Below are positions 16,476 through 26,282 of a stretch of DNA of 64,000 nucleotides, one piece after another. The position numbers and the translations under genes are program-made. How positions within the stretch are numbered: position 1 is the stretch's first letter; each line of letters starts with the position of its first letter. The DNA is from Streptomyces liangshanensis (lineage in GTDB: Bacteria > Actinomycetota > Actinomycetes > Streptomycetales > Streptomycetaceae), in NCBI RefSeq assembly GCF_011694815.1, contig NZ_CP050177.1:4379001-4443000 (forward strand), written 5' to 3'. The notes under the pieces were generated by a model. It was not told the origin of the DNA and ran no database searches. It saw only the letters and a list, made by a program, of their open reading frames with translations.

Positions 16476-16699
16476 GCCCCCGCTCCCCCCGTGTCCCCTG
16501 TTGGGGGGCCCTCGGGGTGACGCCGCGTCAATGAGGGCGCATGAGGGGCGCGCTGCGGCATGCGTCCATTTCGGTCCTGATCCTGCCTTGAACGGCCAGA
16601 TCGGGCGGGTGATGCTGGACCGGTCCCGCCACCGGTCCTCACCCGTACGAGCGCCTGCCCCGAGCCCCTGTCGCGTTGACCACCTCCCGAGGGAGCGGC

Positions 16700-17239
16700 A
16701 TGACCTCACTGCCCCGTACCGTGCCCGGTCTTCCCCGAACCGTCCCCGGCGCGACGCGCGTCGCCGGCCCCGACGGGCGGCCCCTGCGGCTGAGAGCGGT
16801 CATGGAGGAGGACCTGCCCGAACTGCACCGCCTGGACAAGGAGATCTTCAAGGACCAGGCCTACCCGTACTTCGTACTGCGGCAGTTCTACGACCTCTAC
16901 CGCGACGAGCTGTTCGTCCTGGACGACGGCACGGCCTTCCACGGCTACGTCCTCGCGGGCACCAGGCCCGACAAGACCCGCAGTTGGGTGCTGGGCCTGG
17001 CCATACACCAGCGGTGGCAGGGCCTCGGCCTCGGCCGGTGGCTGATGGGCGAGGCGCTGCGCCGGCTGCGCGCGGAGGGCGTCGGCGAGGTCTGGCTCAC
17101 CGTCGAGCCCGCCAACACCCGGGCGATCAAGCTGTACGCGGCCCTGGGCTTCGCCCCCGTCGGCCACCGCGACGACTACTTCGGCCCCGGCGGGGACCGG
17201 CTGCTGATGGCGCTGCCCCTGACGACCGAAGGGCCATGA
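16700..17239 (+). CDS. GNAT family N-acetyltransferase
   Basis: 179 residues from ATG 16700, which has GAGGGAG eight bases upstream; a TTG at 16676 is unlikely. The Gcn5 acetyl-CoA loop reads QRWQGLGLGRWLM (about 112-124), followed by VWLTVEPANTRAIKLYAALGF, the usual beta5-alpha4 region. The first 20 residues contain a LPRTVPG repeat that is not part of the fold. The substrate is unknown. The gene is single, diverges from the SCO2525-type operon and ends at a hairpin shared with the convergent Cys-rich gene. Confidence 0.8.
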   Translation: MTSLPRTVPGLPRTVPGATRVAGPDGRPLRLRAVMEEDLPELHRLDKEIFKDQAYPYFVLRQFYDLYRDELFVLDDGTAFHGYVLAGTRPDKTRSWVLGLAIHQRWQGLGLGRWLMGEALRRLRAEGVGEVWLTVEPANTRAIKLYAALGFAPVGHRDDYFGPGGDRLLMALPLTTEGP

Positions 17240-17264
17240 CGACCGAAGCGCCCTGACGACCGAA

Positions 17265-17297
17265 GGGCCGTACCACCCCGACGAGGTGATACGGCCC
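17265..17297. terminator. Bidirectional hairpin between GNAT and Cys-rich genes
   Basis: GGGCCGTACCACC and GGTGATACGGCCC form a 13-bp stem with one mismatch and a 7-base loop; GGAAAAACG follows. It lies between two convergent genes. Confidence 0.6.
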
Positions 17298-17344
17298 CCG
17301 GAAAAACGAACGGACTTGCGAACGAACGGACTAGAAAGCCTGCC

Positions 17345-17506
17345 TCAGCCGCCGCACTGGCACGGCGCGCCCTGCTGACAGCCGCAGCCGCAGCCCGAGC
17401 CGCAGCCGCACGCGCCGAGCAGCGGCAGGTGCACGACCCCCTCGTGAGGGGCCTTGGGGACCGGTGGCGCTTCCTGCCGCGGGTCGGTGGTGGGGGAATC
17501 GGCCAT
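17345..17506 (-). CDS. Small Cys-rich protein
   Basis: 53 residues from ATG 17506 behind a near-perfect GAGGAGGATCCC ribosome binding site. Residues 1-25 are polar and Pro-rich (ADSPTTDPRQEAPPVPKAP); the C-terminal half contains seven Cys in LGACGCGSGCGCGCQQGAPCQCGG, mostly as CxC or CxxxC pairs. Such spacing suits thiolate binding of zinc, copper or a similar metal, as in small metallothioneins, but no known family matches. A class of small Gly/Cys-rich peptides with modified residues is an alternative; no modifying enzyme is next to it. It lies just downstream of phoU on the same strand and may be co-transcribed. Confidence 0.6.
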   Translation of the reverse strand: MADSPTTDPRQEAPPVPKAPHEGVVHLPLLGACGCGSGCGCGCQQGAPCQCGG

Positions 17507-17659
17507 GGGATCCTCCTCAAAGGCGTGCTGGATGCCGCCTCTTCCCATTGCATGCCCACCCGGGCGGGCGCATCAACGGCGCATACGCGCAACGCCGTTC
17601 GAGCCTCCCGCACGCCCTGCCCCGCCCGGGAGCGCGCCACCCGCACACCCGGAGGAGAG

Positions 17660-18340
17660 CTACGCGCCCTCCACCGGCGCCTCCGCCGTCTGGATCTCGT
17701 CCGCGTGCTCACCCGTCACCAGGTAGACGACCCGCTTCGCCACCGACACCGCGTGGTCCGCGAACCGCTCGTAGTACCGGCCCAGCAGTGTCACGTCCAC
17801 CGCCGTCTCGATGCCGTGCTTCCAGCGGTCGTCCATCAGGTGCTGGAACAGCGTGCGGTGCAGCAGGTCCATCTCGTCGTCGTCCTGCTCCAGCTCCAGG
17901 GCCAGCTCGACGTCCTTCGTGATGATGACCTCGGCGGCCTTCGCCATCAGGCGCTGCGCCAGCTGCCCCATCTCCAGCAGCGTCGTGTGCAGGTCGTGCG
18001 GCACCGGCGACTGCGGGAAACGGAGGCGCGCCTGCTTGGCGACGTGCTGGGCCAGGTCGCCCGCCCGCTCCAGGTCGGCGCTCATGCGCAGCGAGGTCAC
18101 CACGATGCGCAGGTCCGTCGCGACCGGCTGCTGCCGCGCGAGCAGGGCGATCGCCCTGGCCTCCAGCTCGTGCTGGAGCGTGTCGACCTTCTCGTCCGCG
18201 GCGATCACGCTCTCGGCGAGCCGCAGATCGGCGTCCAGCATGGCCGTGGTGGCCCGCCCGATGGCGGAACCGACCAGCCGGGCCATCTCGACGAGGTCTT
18301 CGCCTATCGAGTCCAGTTCCTCGTGGTACGCGTCCCGCAT
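17660..18340 (-). CDS. phoU: Phosphate signalling regulator PhoU
   Basis: 226-residue, all-helical cytoplasmic protein made of two PhoU repeats. MRDAYHEELDSIGEDL at the start, ALLARQQPVATDLRIVV in repeat 1 and LGRYYERFADHAVSVAKRVVY in repeat 2 are the family signatures with the ExxxD-type metal-binding residues. It links the phosphate transporter to the PhoR kinase and damps the Pho response when phosphate is sufficient. It is transcribed away from phoR-phoP across a 226-bp region with a PHO box, the arrangement known for S. coelicolor. Confidence 0.95.
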   Translation of the reverse strand: MRDAYHEELDSIGEDLVEMARLVGSAIGRATTAMLDADLRLAESVIAADEKVDTLQHELEARAIALLARQQPVATDLRIVVTSLRMSADLERAGDLAQHVAKQARLRFPQSPVPHDLHTTLLEMGQLAQRLMAKAAEVIITKDVELALELEQDDDEMDLLHRTLFQHLMDDRWKHGIETAVDVTLLGRYYERFADHAVSVAKRVVYLVTGEHADEIQTAEAPVEGA

Positions 18341-18459
18341 GGGGTAGTCCCTCTCTTGTACGTGCTCTGGGTACGTACGTGCTCTCGCACGTCTCGCCGG
18401 GGGCCGGGGCCGGGGCCCACGTTCCCACGTTCTGTCCGTTACGCGTCGGGCGCCTCCCT

Positions 18460-18492
18460 CCCAAGTGAACCGGCACTATCCCCTCGGTGAAC
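18460..18492. promoter_or_regulatory. PHO box between phoU and phoR
   Basis: Read on the minus strand, three 11-base units follow each other: GTTCACCGAGG, a degenerate GGATAGTGCCG, and GTTCACTTGGG. The 22-base spacing of the two GTTCAC hexamers is exactly two units, the arrangement established for Streptomyces PhoP binding. It lies about 75 bp before phoR and 120 bp before phoU, so PhoP can control both. Confidence 0.8.
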
Positions 18493-18566
18493 TCTGGGCG
18501 ACGAGTGTTCGAGGAGACACCTCGGACGCTGGGAGAGTGTCCGTACCCCCGCATAACCTGGGAGGC

Positions 18567-19838
18567 ATGGACGTGAACGCGGCGGTCGCCGCATTGGCAG
18601 CGATCGCCGGGGTGTGCACCGGCGTGATCGCCATGCTGGCGTTTCGCTGGAGCGAACGCGACCAGGCCAGACCCACCCGCACCTCCCTGCACACGGACGC
18701 CGTCCTGCCCCCCGGGGTCGACACGGTCCTGTCCGTGCTCCGCTCCTCCGCGGTGGTCCTCGACGAGAGCGACTCCGTGGTCAAGGCCAGCTCGGCGGCG
18801 TACGCGCTGGGGCTGGTCAGGGGCGGCAAGCTGGCCGTCGAGCCCATGCTGCACATGGCCAGGGACACCCGCAGGGACGGCGAGATAAGGCAGGTCGAGC
18901 TGGACCTGCCCCGGCGCGGTACGGGCCGGGGCGAGGCCCTCGCGGTCTCCGCCCGGGTGGCCCCGCTCGGCTCCCGGCTGGTGCTGCTCCTGGTCGAGGA
19001 CCTCACGGAGGCCCGCCGTATCGAAGCGGTACGGCGCGACTTCGTCGCCAACGTCAGCCACGAGCTGAAGACCCCGACGGGCGCGCTCTCCCTGCTCTCC
19101 GAGGCTGTCATGGACGCCTCGGACGACCCCGAGGCGGTCACCCGCTTCGCCGGGCGGATGCAGATCGAGGCGACCCGGCTCACCAATCTCGTACAGGAAC
19201 TCATCGACCTCTCCCGGGTGCAGAACGACGACCCGCTGGAGGACGCCGAGCCGGTACGGGTGGACGAACTCGTCGCCGAGGCCATCGACCGGTCCCGGCA
19301 CGCGGCGTCCACGAAGCAGATCACGATGGCCGCAGGCGGTACTGTCGATCTGCACGTATGGGGCAATCGCGGCCAGCTCGCCGCGGCCCTGGGCAATCTC
19401 GTCGAGAACGCCGTCAACTACTCCCCGGCCCGCACCCGCGTCGGCATCGCCGCGCAGAGGGTGAGCGCTCCCGGCGGGGACCTGATCGAGATAGCCGTGA
19501 CCGACCAGGGCATAGGCATCTCCGAGAAGGACCGCGAGCGGGTCTTCGAGCGGTTCTACCGCGTCGACCCGGCACGCTCCCGCGCCACCGGTGGTACGGG
19601 GCTCGGCCTCGCCATCGTCAAACACGTGGCCGCCTCGCACGGCGGGGAGGTCACGGTCTGGAGCTCGGAGGGTCAGGGCTCCACCTTCACCCTGAGGCTG
19701 CCCGAGGCGGGCACCGTACGGGACCAGAGAAGAAGCGCCACGGACGAAGACGACCAGGCCCCTTACGACACCGACACCGACTCCAGTCTCGCCCTCGAAC
19801 CACCCACTGTGATTCCTGCCCCGGAGGTCCTTCCGTGA
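18567..19838 (+). CDS. phoR: Sensor histidine kinase PhoR (SenX3-like)
   Basis: 423-residue membrane kinase of the phosphate two-component system. One N-terminal hydrophobic segment (about 3-24, AAVAALAAIAGVCTGVIAML), a PAS-like region, then HisKA with FVANVSHELKTP (phosphorylated His165) and the ATPase domain with NLVENAVNYSP, DQGIGI and GGTGLGLAIVKH. The ATG at 18567 is only one base from GGGAGG; GTG 18573 has better spacing and may be the real start. The C-terminal 40 residues are acidic and variable. Its stop overlaps the GTG of phoP. Confidence 0.94.
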   Translation: MDVNAAVAALAAIAGVCTGVIAMLAFRWSERDQARPTRTSLHTDAVLPPGVDTVLSVLRSSAVVLDESDSVVKASSAAYALGLVRGGKLAVEPMLHMARDTRRDGEIRQVELDLPRRGTGRGEALAVSARVAPLGSRLVLLLVEDLTEARRIEAVRRDFVANVSHELKTPTGALSLLSEAVMDASDDPEAVTRFAGRMQIEATRLTNLVQELIDLSRVQNDDPLEDAEPVRVDELVAEAIDRSRHAASTKQITMAAGGTVDLHVWGNRGQLAAALGNLVENAVNYSPARTRVGIAAQRVSAPGGDLIEIAVTDQGIGISEKDRERVFERFYRVDPARSRATGGTGLGLAIVKHVAASHGGEVTVWSSEGQGSTFTLRLPEAGTVRDQRRSATDEDDQAPYDTDTDSSLALEPPTVIPAPEVLP

Positions 19839-20515
19839 CCCGAGTGCTCGTCGTCGAGGATGAGGAATCCTTCAGCGACGCTCTTTCCTACATGCTCCGC
19901 AAGGAAGGCTTCGAGGTCGCGATCGCGACCACCGGGCCCGCGGGGCTCGACGAGTTCGAACGCAACGGCGCCGACCTCGTCCTCCTCGACCTGATGCTGC
20001 CCGGCCTGCCGGGCACCGAGGTCTGCCGCCAGCTGCGCGGCAGGTCCAACGTCCCGGTGATCATGGTCACCGCCAAGGACAGCGAGATCGACAAGGTCGT
20101 CGGCCTGGAAATAGGGGCCGACGACTACGTGACCAAGCCCTTCTCCTCGCGGGAGCTGGTGGCCCGCATCCGCGCGGTGCTGCGCCGCAGGGGCGAGCCG
20201 GAGGAGGTCACGCCGGCGGCCCTGGAGGCCGGCCCGGTCCGGATGGACGTGGACCGCCACGTCGTCACGGTCTCCGGCGGCAAGGTGGACCTCCCGCTCA
20301 AGGAGTTCGACCTGCTGGAGATGCTCCTGCGCAACGCGGGCCGGGTCCTGACCCGGATGCAGCTGATCGACCGCGTCTGGGGGGCGGACTACGTGGGGGA
20401 CACCAAGACCCTCGACGTGCACGTCAAGCGCCTGCGGGCCAAGATCGAGCCGGACCCGGGTGCTCCCAGATACCTGGTGACGGTACGAGGTCTCGGCTAC
20501 AAGTTCGAGCCGTAG
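19835..20515 (+). CDS. phoP: Phosphate response regulator PhoP
   Basis: 226-residue OmpR/PhoB-type regulator. Receiver domain with VVEDEES at 7-13, phosphoacceptor Asp52 in LLDLMLPGLPG, and switch residues TAKDSE and TKPFSS; C-terminal winged helix with RVLTRMQLIDRVWG and DVHVKRLRAKIEP. It binds PHO boxes and controls phosphate scavenging, nitrogen and secondary metabolism in Streptomyces. GTG 19835 overlaps the phoR stop (GTGA) and has GGAGG eight bases upstream. A strong hairpin follows at 20557-20594. Confidence 0.96.
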   Translation: MTRVLVVEDEESFSDALSYMLRKEGFEVAIATTGPAGLDEFERNGADLVLLDLMLPGLPGTEVCRQLRGRSNVPVIMVTAKDSEIDKVVGLEIGADDYVTKPFSSRELVARIRAVLRRRGEPEEVTPAALEAGPVRMDVDRHVVTVSGGKVDLPLKEFDLLEMLLRNAGRVLTRMQLIDRVWGADYVGDTKTLDVHVKRLRAKIEPDPGAPRYLVTVRGLGYKFEP

Positions 20516-20556
20516 ACCGGCCCGGGCCGCGAGGCCCAGCCGACGGCGAACGCGCA

Positions 20557-20594
20557 CTGTGGCGCCCCACCCGGCCTCGGGTGGGGCGCCACAG
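20557..20594. terminator. Strong hairpin after phoP
   Basis: CTGTGGCGCCCCACCC (20557-20572) and its exact complement (20579-20594) form a 16-bp stem with a 6-base loop. It separates phoP from the convergent lipoprotein gene and can serve both. Confidence 0.8.
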
Positions 20595-20634
20595 CTGTGC
20601 GCGCGGGGAGGTGCGTCCTCGGCCGGCCGAGCTC

Positions 20635-21339
20635 TCAGCCGGCCGAGTTCGACGCGGAGGCCGAGTCCGACGGCTGCCCGGACTCGGGCTGCCCGGAACC
20701 GGACTGGTCCGACCCCGGCTGACCGGACTCCGAGGGGGAGCCCGACGGCGAACCGGACGGGGATCCGGACGCGTCGCCGGCCGGTGACTCCGAGGCGGAC
20801 GCCGACGGGGTCGTGGACGGCTGCGCGCTCGGGCCGACGCCCTCGAAGAAGCTCTTCGCGGGGACGACGAAGGCGCGCAGGCCCACGTCACCGGTCTCGC
20901 TGAACGAGAAGACGACCTGCTGGGCGTTCCCGTCCTGCGCGGCCTCGCGGCCGTCCTCGATCACCGCGGAGGCGTTGCCCTCGCCACCGAGCCGTACGGA
21001 ACCGCCGTTGGGCGGCACGGTGACCGGGCCCTTGCCCTTGGCGGGGGTGATCTTCACCGTCGCGCCGGTGCCCGGCAGCGTGATGGAGTCGAGGGTCTGC
21101 GCGCTGCGGCCGTTGTTGAAGAGCGTGCCGGTGACGACCGCCGGGCCCTTCGCGTCGGACTCGGGCTGGGTGACCAGTGTGGCGGCCTGGATGGTGATGT
21201 CGCCGATGGAGGTGGCGGCGCTGTCCGGCTTGACTTGGAGCGTCTGGGCGTTGTTGCCCGCGCCGCACGCGGTGAGCGAGGCAAGCGACAACACGAGGGC
21301 GGAAGCGGCGAACGTGCCGCGTCGAAGGCTGCGGCTCAC
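20635..21339 (-). CDS. DUF461-type lipoprotein
   Basis: 234 residues from GTG 21339 (GGAG 11 bases upstream). The signal peptide ends in a lipobox, LASLTAC, so the mature protein is lipid-anchored at Cys and extracytoplasmic. The folded part (about 30-175) is a beta-rich domain resembling the copper-chaperone PCu(A)C/DUF461 group that I recall at this place in other Streptomyces, but the Met/His copper ligands are not seen. The last 60 residues are a disordered Ser/Pro/Gly/Gln tail (GSPSGSPSGSPSESGQPGS). It is a single gene next to phoP; no PHO box was found in front of it. Confidence 0.75.
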   Translation of the reverse strand: MSRSLRRGTFAASALVLSLASLTACGAGNNAQTLQVKPDSAATSIGDITIQAATLVTQPESDAKGPAVVTGTLFNNGRSAQTLDSITLPGTGATVKITPAKGKGPVTVPPNGGSVRLGGEGNASAVIEDGREAAQDGNAQQVVFSFSETGDVGLRAFVVPAKSFFEGVGPSAQPSTTPSASASESPAGDASGSPSGSPSGSPSESGQPGSDQSGSGQPESGQPSDSASASNSAG

Positions 21340-21931
21340 GGCGGCGGCAACTCCTAGGACGTGTTGGGACGGAGGGGCTGAGGACGGCTCAAGGTGTATC
21401 AGCGCGCTTAGGTTACCGAGGCGTCGACACCGGCCCGCACCCGACCCGCCCCCTGGGCGCACCGGTACGGGAGAGGGCCCCGCCCGCCCGTATTCGATCA
21501 GCGTGTCCATGACGCTCCGTTCCCGCCGCTGATCACGTGGTTTCGCGTGCCGTTCACATAACGCGGGTGATCAATTCCGGCCGGGCCGTCGCACATTCTC
21601 CGGAATACCGCCGCGGAGTCGTGGTGATCAAATTCAGAATCCGCCGCACAGGTGATCGACAGCCGAACGGAGTACCGGAAGTTCACCGTCCTGAATCAGG
21701 CAAATCGGGACGTTAGTACCCGTCTGAGGGTGTCGCGCGGTGGGTAACGGGCGCGTTTCCGCGCGCCCGCGCAGCCGCTCCGACCTGCGAATACCCGGTT
21801 CCGGAAGCCGTCCGCAGCACGTCCCTGGCGCTGTTGTCAAGCCCCGAGATGCGCCCTGACCTGCGAAAACGCCATTCAGAAGGAGCCATTCTCGTGTTAT
21901 CCTGGATAGCCACGGAAGGGGTACCTGTCAC
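21340..21931. promoter_or_regulatory. Long divergent intergenic region with GTGATC motifs
   Basis: 592 bp without a gene between the lipoprotein gene and carD. GATCAC occurs at 21531-21536 and GGTGATC at 21566, 21623 and 21651, four copies in about 130 bp, the middle two extended as GGTGATCAA(A)TTC. Isolated GTTCAC hexamers at 21552 and 21681 lack the 11-bp tandem of a PHO box. The region must hold the carD promoter; TATCCT at 21898-21903 is a possible -10. Confidence 0.4.
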
Positions 21932-22414
21932 ATGACGTTCAAGGTAGGCGACACCGTGGTCTATCCCCATCACGGGGCCGCGCTGATCGAGGCCATCGAA
22001 ACTCGCCAGATCAAAGGCGTGGACAAGACCTACTTGGTGCTCAAGGTCGCCCAGGGCGACTTGACGGTACGTGTCCCGGCGGACAATGCGGAGTTCGTCG
22101 GCGTGCGTGACGTGGTCGGTCAGGAAGGACTGGACCGGGTCTTCGAGGTGCTCAGAGCGCCGTACGCGGAAGAGCCCACGAACTGGTCCCGTCGCTACAA
22201 GGCAAATCTCGAGAAGCTCGCCTCCGGTGATGTGATCAAGGTCGCCGAGGTCGTTCGCGACCTGTGGCGCCGGGAGCGCGAGCGCGGACTCTCCGCAGGT
22301 GAGAAGCGCATGCTCGCCAAGGCGCGGCAGATTCTCGTGAGCGAACTCGCTCTCGCGGAGAACACGAATGAAGACAAGGCCGAGGCCCTGCTCGACGAGG
22401 TCCTCGCGTCCTGA
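21932..22414 (+). CDS. carD: CarD family transcription factor (CdnL)
   Basis: 160 residues. N-terminal RNA-polymerase-interacting (Tudor-like) domain with [21 protein letters not shown] and [17 protein letters not shown], then a helical C-terminal DNA-binding domain with [39 protein letters not shown] and [10 protein letters not shown]; the Trp of NWSRR is the wedge residue that stabilises the open promoter in mycobacterial CarD. It binds the RNAP beta subunit and helps open-complex formation at rRNA and many housekeeping promoters. The upstream region is long and the gene appears to be transcribed alone. Confidence 0.93.
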   Translation: MTFKVGDTVVYPHHGAALIEAIETRQIKGVDKTYLVLKVAQGDLTVRVPADNAEFVGVRDVVGQEGLDRVFEVLRAPYAEEPTNWSRRYKANLEKLASGDVIKVAEVVRDLWRRERERGLSAGEKRMLAKARQILVSELALAENTNEDKAEALLDEVLAS

Positions 22415-22736
22415 AGTTGCGGCACCTGTTCCACCACAACGTGCTCAGCCGCAACCAGCTCGACAGCACTGAATGCCGTGGTGCCCGCTGACCAGCTCTG
22501 ATGGAGAAGCTGCGTCGCCGGGCGCTGCGGCATGTCCGTACACCCGCACCCCGTCCGACACCCGGTAATCATCCCCCGTACACCTGCGCCTGTCCTGGCA
22601 CACGGCTCCAGCACCCACGCACCGGGTGCGGCCTGCCTCGACCGTGTCACGGAAGGGGCCGGTCAAGGCGTCGCGCCCGGCACGCTCTGGCCATACCCAT
22701 GTCGGCCGAGGACACAAACCTGCCGGAGTGCAACCG
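22415..22736. other. carD-ispD spacer
   Basis: About 320 bp without a supported gene. No convincing terminator stem was seen after carD. The last 60 bp carry the ispD ribosome binding site and presumably its promoter. Confidence 0.4.
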
Positions 22737-23483
22737 ATGTCAGACGAAGCCAGCCCCCACCGCACCGCCGCGGTGATCCCCGCGGCCGGCAAGGGCGTGC
22801 GGCTAGGCCCGGGCGCCCCCAAGGCGCTCCGCACGCTGGGCGGCACGCCCATCCTGATCCACGCCGTCCGCGCGATGGCCGCCTCCCGCGCGGTCTCGCT
22901 CGTGGTCGTGGTCGCCCCGCCGGACGGCGCCGCCGGGGTCAAGCACCTCCTGGACGAGCACGCGCTGCCCGCCCGCACCGACTACCTCGTGGTGCCGGGC
23001 GGCGAGACCCGCCAGGAGTCCGTACGGCGGGGCCTCGACGCCCTGCCCCCGGGCATCACGACCGTCCTCGTCCACGACGCGGCCCGCCCGCTGGTGCCCG
23101 TCGACACCGTGGACGCCGTCGTCGAGGCCGTACGGGACGGCGCGCCGGCCGTCGTGCCCGCGCTGCCCCTCGCGGACACCGTCAAGCAGGTCGAGCCCCG
23201 CGAGAAGGGCGAGCCGGAGCCGGTCGTCGCCACGCCCGAGCGGGCCACCCTGCGCGCCGTACAGACCCCGCAGGGCTTCGACCGCGCCACGCTGGAGCGC
23301 GCGCACCGCACGGTGGCGGCGGTGGGCGAGGGCGCGACGGACTGCGCCGGTATGGTCGAGCGGCTCGGCACACCCGTCGTGGTCGTACCGGGCCACGAGG
23401 AGGCGTTCAAGGTGACCAGGCCGCTGGACCTGGTCCTGGCCGAGGCGGTTCTCGCCCGGAGGAGGGCCAACGATGGCTTCTGA
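22737..23483 (+). CDS. ispD: 2-C-methyl-D-erythritol 4-phosphate cytidylyltransferase
   Basis: 248 residues. Third step of the MEP isoprenoid pathway: CTP plus methylerythritol phosphate to CDP-methylerythritol. [19 protein letters not shown] (about 13-31) is the CTP-binding loop; [10 protein letters not shown] and [13 protein letters not shown] are further family motifs; [11 protein letters not shown] near the end completes the active site. ATG 22737 has GGAG nine bases upstream. It overlaps ispF by 11 bp, so the two are translated together. Essential in Streptomyces. Confidence 0.95.
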   Translation: MSDEASPHRTAAVIPAAGKGVRLGPGAPKALRTLGGTPILIHAVRAMAASRAVSLVVVVAPPDGAAGVKHLLDEHALPARTDYLVVPGGETRQESVRRGLDALPPGITTVLVHDAARPLVPVDTVDAVVEAVRDGAPAVVPALPLADTVKQVEPREKGEPEPVVATPERATLRAVQTPQGFDRATLERAHRTVAAVGEGATDCAGMVERLGTPVVVVPGHEEAFKVTRPLDLVLAEAVLARRRANDGF

Positions 23484-24024
23484 CGTACCGCTGCCCGTAC
23501 CGCCCCCGGTACCGGCGCCCGTACCGCCGCCTGTCCCACCGATTGCCGTGCTGCCCCAGGTCGGCATCGGGACCGACATCCACGCCTTCGAGGAGGGCCG
23601 GCCCCTGTGGTGCGCGGGCCTGCTGTGGGAGAACGAGGGGCCGGGGCTCGCCGGCCACTCCGACGCGGACGTCGTCGCCCACGCCGCCTGCAACGCGCTG
23701 TTCTCCGCGGCGGGCCTCGGCGACCTCGGCGCGCACTTCGGCACCGGGCGCCCCGAGTGGTCCGGCGCGCCCGGCGTGACGCTCCTCACGGAGGCCGCCA
23801 GGATCGTCCGCGCCGAGGGCTTCACGATCGGGAACGTCGCCGTCCAGGTCGTCGGACTCCGGCCGAAGATCGGCAAGCGCAGGGACGAGGCGCAGAAGGT
23901 CCTGTCCGCGGCGGTCGGCGCGCCCGTGTCGGTCTCGGCGGCGACCTCCGACGGGCTGGGCTTCACGGGCCGCGGCGAGGGCCTGGCGGCGATCGCGACG
24001 GCGCTGGTGGTCCGTACACCGTGA
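23473..24024 (+). CDS. ispF: 2-C-methyl-D-erythritol 2,4-cyclodiphosphate synthase
   Basis: 183 residues; makes the cyclodiphosphate intermediate of the MEP pathway. Metal ligands are Asp35 and His37 in GIGTDIHAF and His70 in [24 protein letters not shown] forms the C-terminal nucleotide region. Compared with the usual ~157 residues it has an N-terminal extension of about 25 residues made of Pro/Val repeats ([16 protein letters not shown]). The ATG lies inside the 3' end of ispD. A later start is possible but none has a ribosome binding site. Confidence 0.94.
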   Translation: MASDVPLPVPPPVPAPVPPPVPPIAVLPQVGIGTDIHAFEEGRPLWCAGLLWENEGPGLAGHSDADVVAHAACNALFSAAGLGDLGAHFGTGRPEWSGAPGVTLLTEAARIVRAEGFTIGNVAVQVVGLRPKIGKRRDEAQKVLSAAVGAPVSVSAATSDGLGFTGRGEGLAAIATALVVRTP

Positions 24025-24229
24025 CGCCCGTCCGTACGCCGTGACGCCCGTATGCCGTGACCTCTCTCCGTATGGCCGGATTTCGACGGGTCCGAAATAC
24101 CCCCGGGTTCCCCGGGGTTGAGGGACCGTCGACATGCCCCGCCCGTCAGCGGCAACATGTTCCACCGGAACCCGCGGCACCCCGCACCTCCCGTACGACC
24201 CGCAACGCACTCACACAGGAGACCCCCGC

Positions 24230-24634
24230 ATGTCAGCGACACTCTCGGACGCGCTCAAGAAGGTCCTCGACGGAAACGTCTTCGTCAGCATCGCCACCAT
24301 CCAGCCCGACGGCAGCCCCCAGGTGTCCCCGGTCTGGGTGAAGCGTGACGGCGACGACGTCCTCATATCGACCACGCTCGGCCGCCGCAAGGAGCAGAAC
24401 CTCCGCCGCGACCCGCGCGTCACCGTCCTGGTGAACCCCGCCGACGCGCCGTACAGCTACGCGGAGATCCGCGGGACCGCGACCCTCAGCGAGGAGGGCG
24501 GCCAGGAGCTGATCGACGACCTGTCGGTGAAGTACACGGGCAAGCCGTACAACGAGCAGAACCCGAACGCCCACCTCGACGCCCCGCGTGTGGTCGTCCG
24601 GATCACGCCCCGCAAGGTCGTCGGAGGCATCTGA
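24230..24634 (+). CDS. PPOX-class F420-dependent oxidoreductase
   Basis: 134-residue split-barrel flavin/F420 protein. FVSIATIQPDGSPQVSPVWVKRDGD and TTLGRRKEQNLRRDPRVTVLV are typical of the 'PPOX class F420-dependent' family of actinobacteria; the Lys/Arg-rich loop (GRRKEQNLRR) binds the F420 tail phosphate. Substrate unknown. ATG 24230 has AGGAGA nine bases upstream. It is a single gene between ispF and cysS. Confidence 0.85.
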   Translation: MSATLSDALKKVLDGNVFVSIATIQPDGSPQVSPVWVKRDGDDVLISTTLGRRKEQNLRRDPRVTVLVNPADAPYSYAEIRGTATLSEEGGQELIDDLSVKYTGKPYNEQNPNAHLDAPRVVVRITPRKVVGGI

Positions 24635-24717
24635 TCGCCACGCCGATTGTCACGCTTCGGTGACCCCGCGGCCCAAAGGGTCGCGGGGCACTACCCCAGG
24701 CGCACTACCCTTGTCGC

Positions 24718-26118
<1,401 letters not shown>

Positions 26119-26142
26119 ACCCCGTCCCCACGAGGGTCATGG

Positions 26143-26173
26143 GTGTGCCGCCCGGGACGACCGGGCGGCACAC
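26143..26173 (+). terminator. cysS terminator
   Basis: GTGTGCCGCCCGG and CCGGGCGGCACAC form a perfect 13-bp stem with loop GACGA, 25 bp after the cysS stop, followed by TTAC. Confidence 0.75.
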
Positions 26174-26282
26174 TTACGTACCCTGTTACACATATGAATG
26201 CCGCGTACGCCGCGTACGCCGTCCGAAGCACCACGCCCAGCACGACGCAGAGCACTTCTGAAAGCAACGAAACAGGTAGGTC

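Noticed and set aside
18465..18566. Upstream GTG start for phoR at 18465
   Set aside because: It would translate the PHO box; the ATG at 18567 or GTG at 18573 begins the membrane helix and has GGGAGG in front.
21545..21690. PHO box before carD or the lipoprotein gene
   Set aside because: Two GTTCAC hexamers occur but lie 129 bp apart with no 11-bp tandem units.
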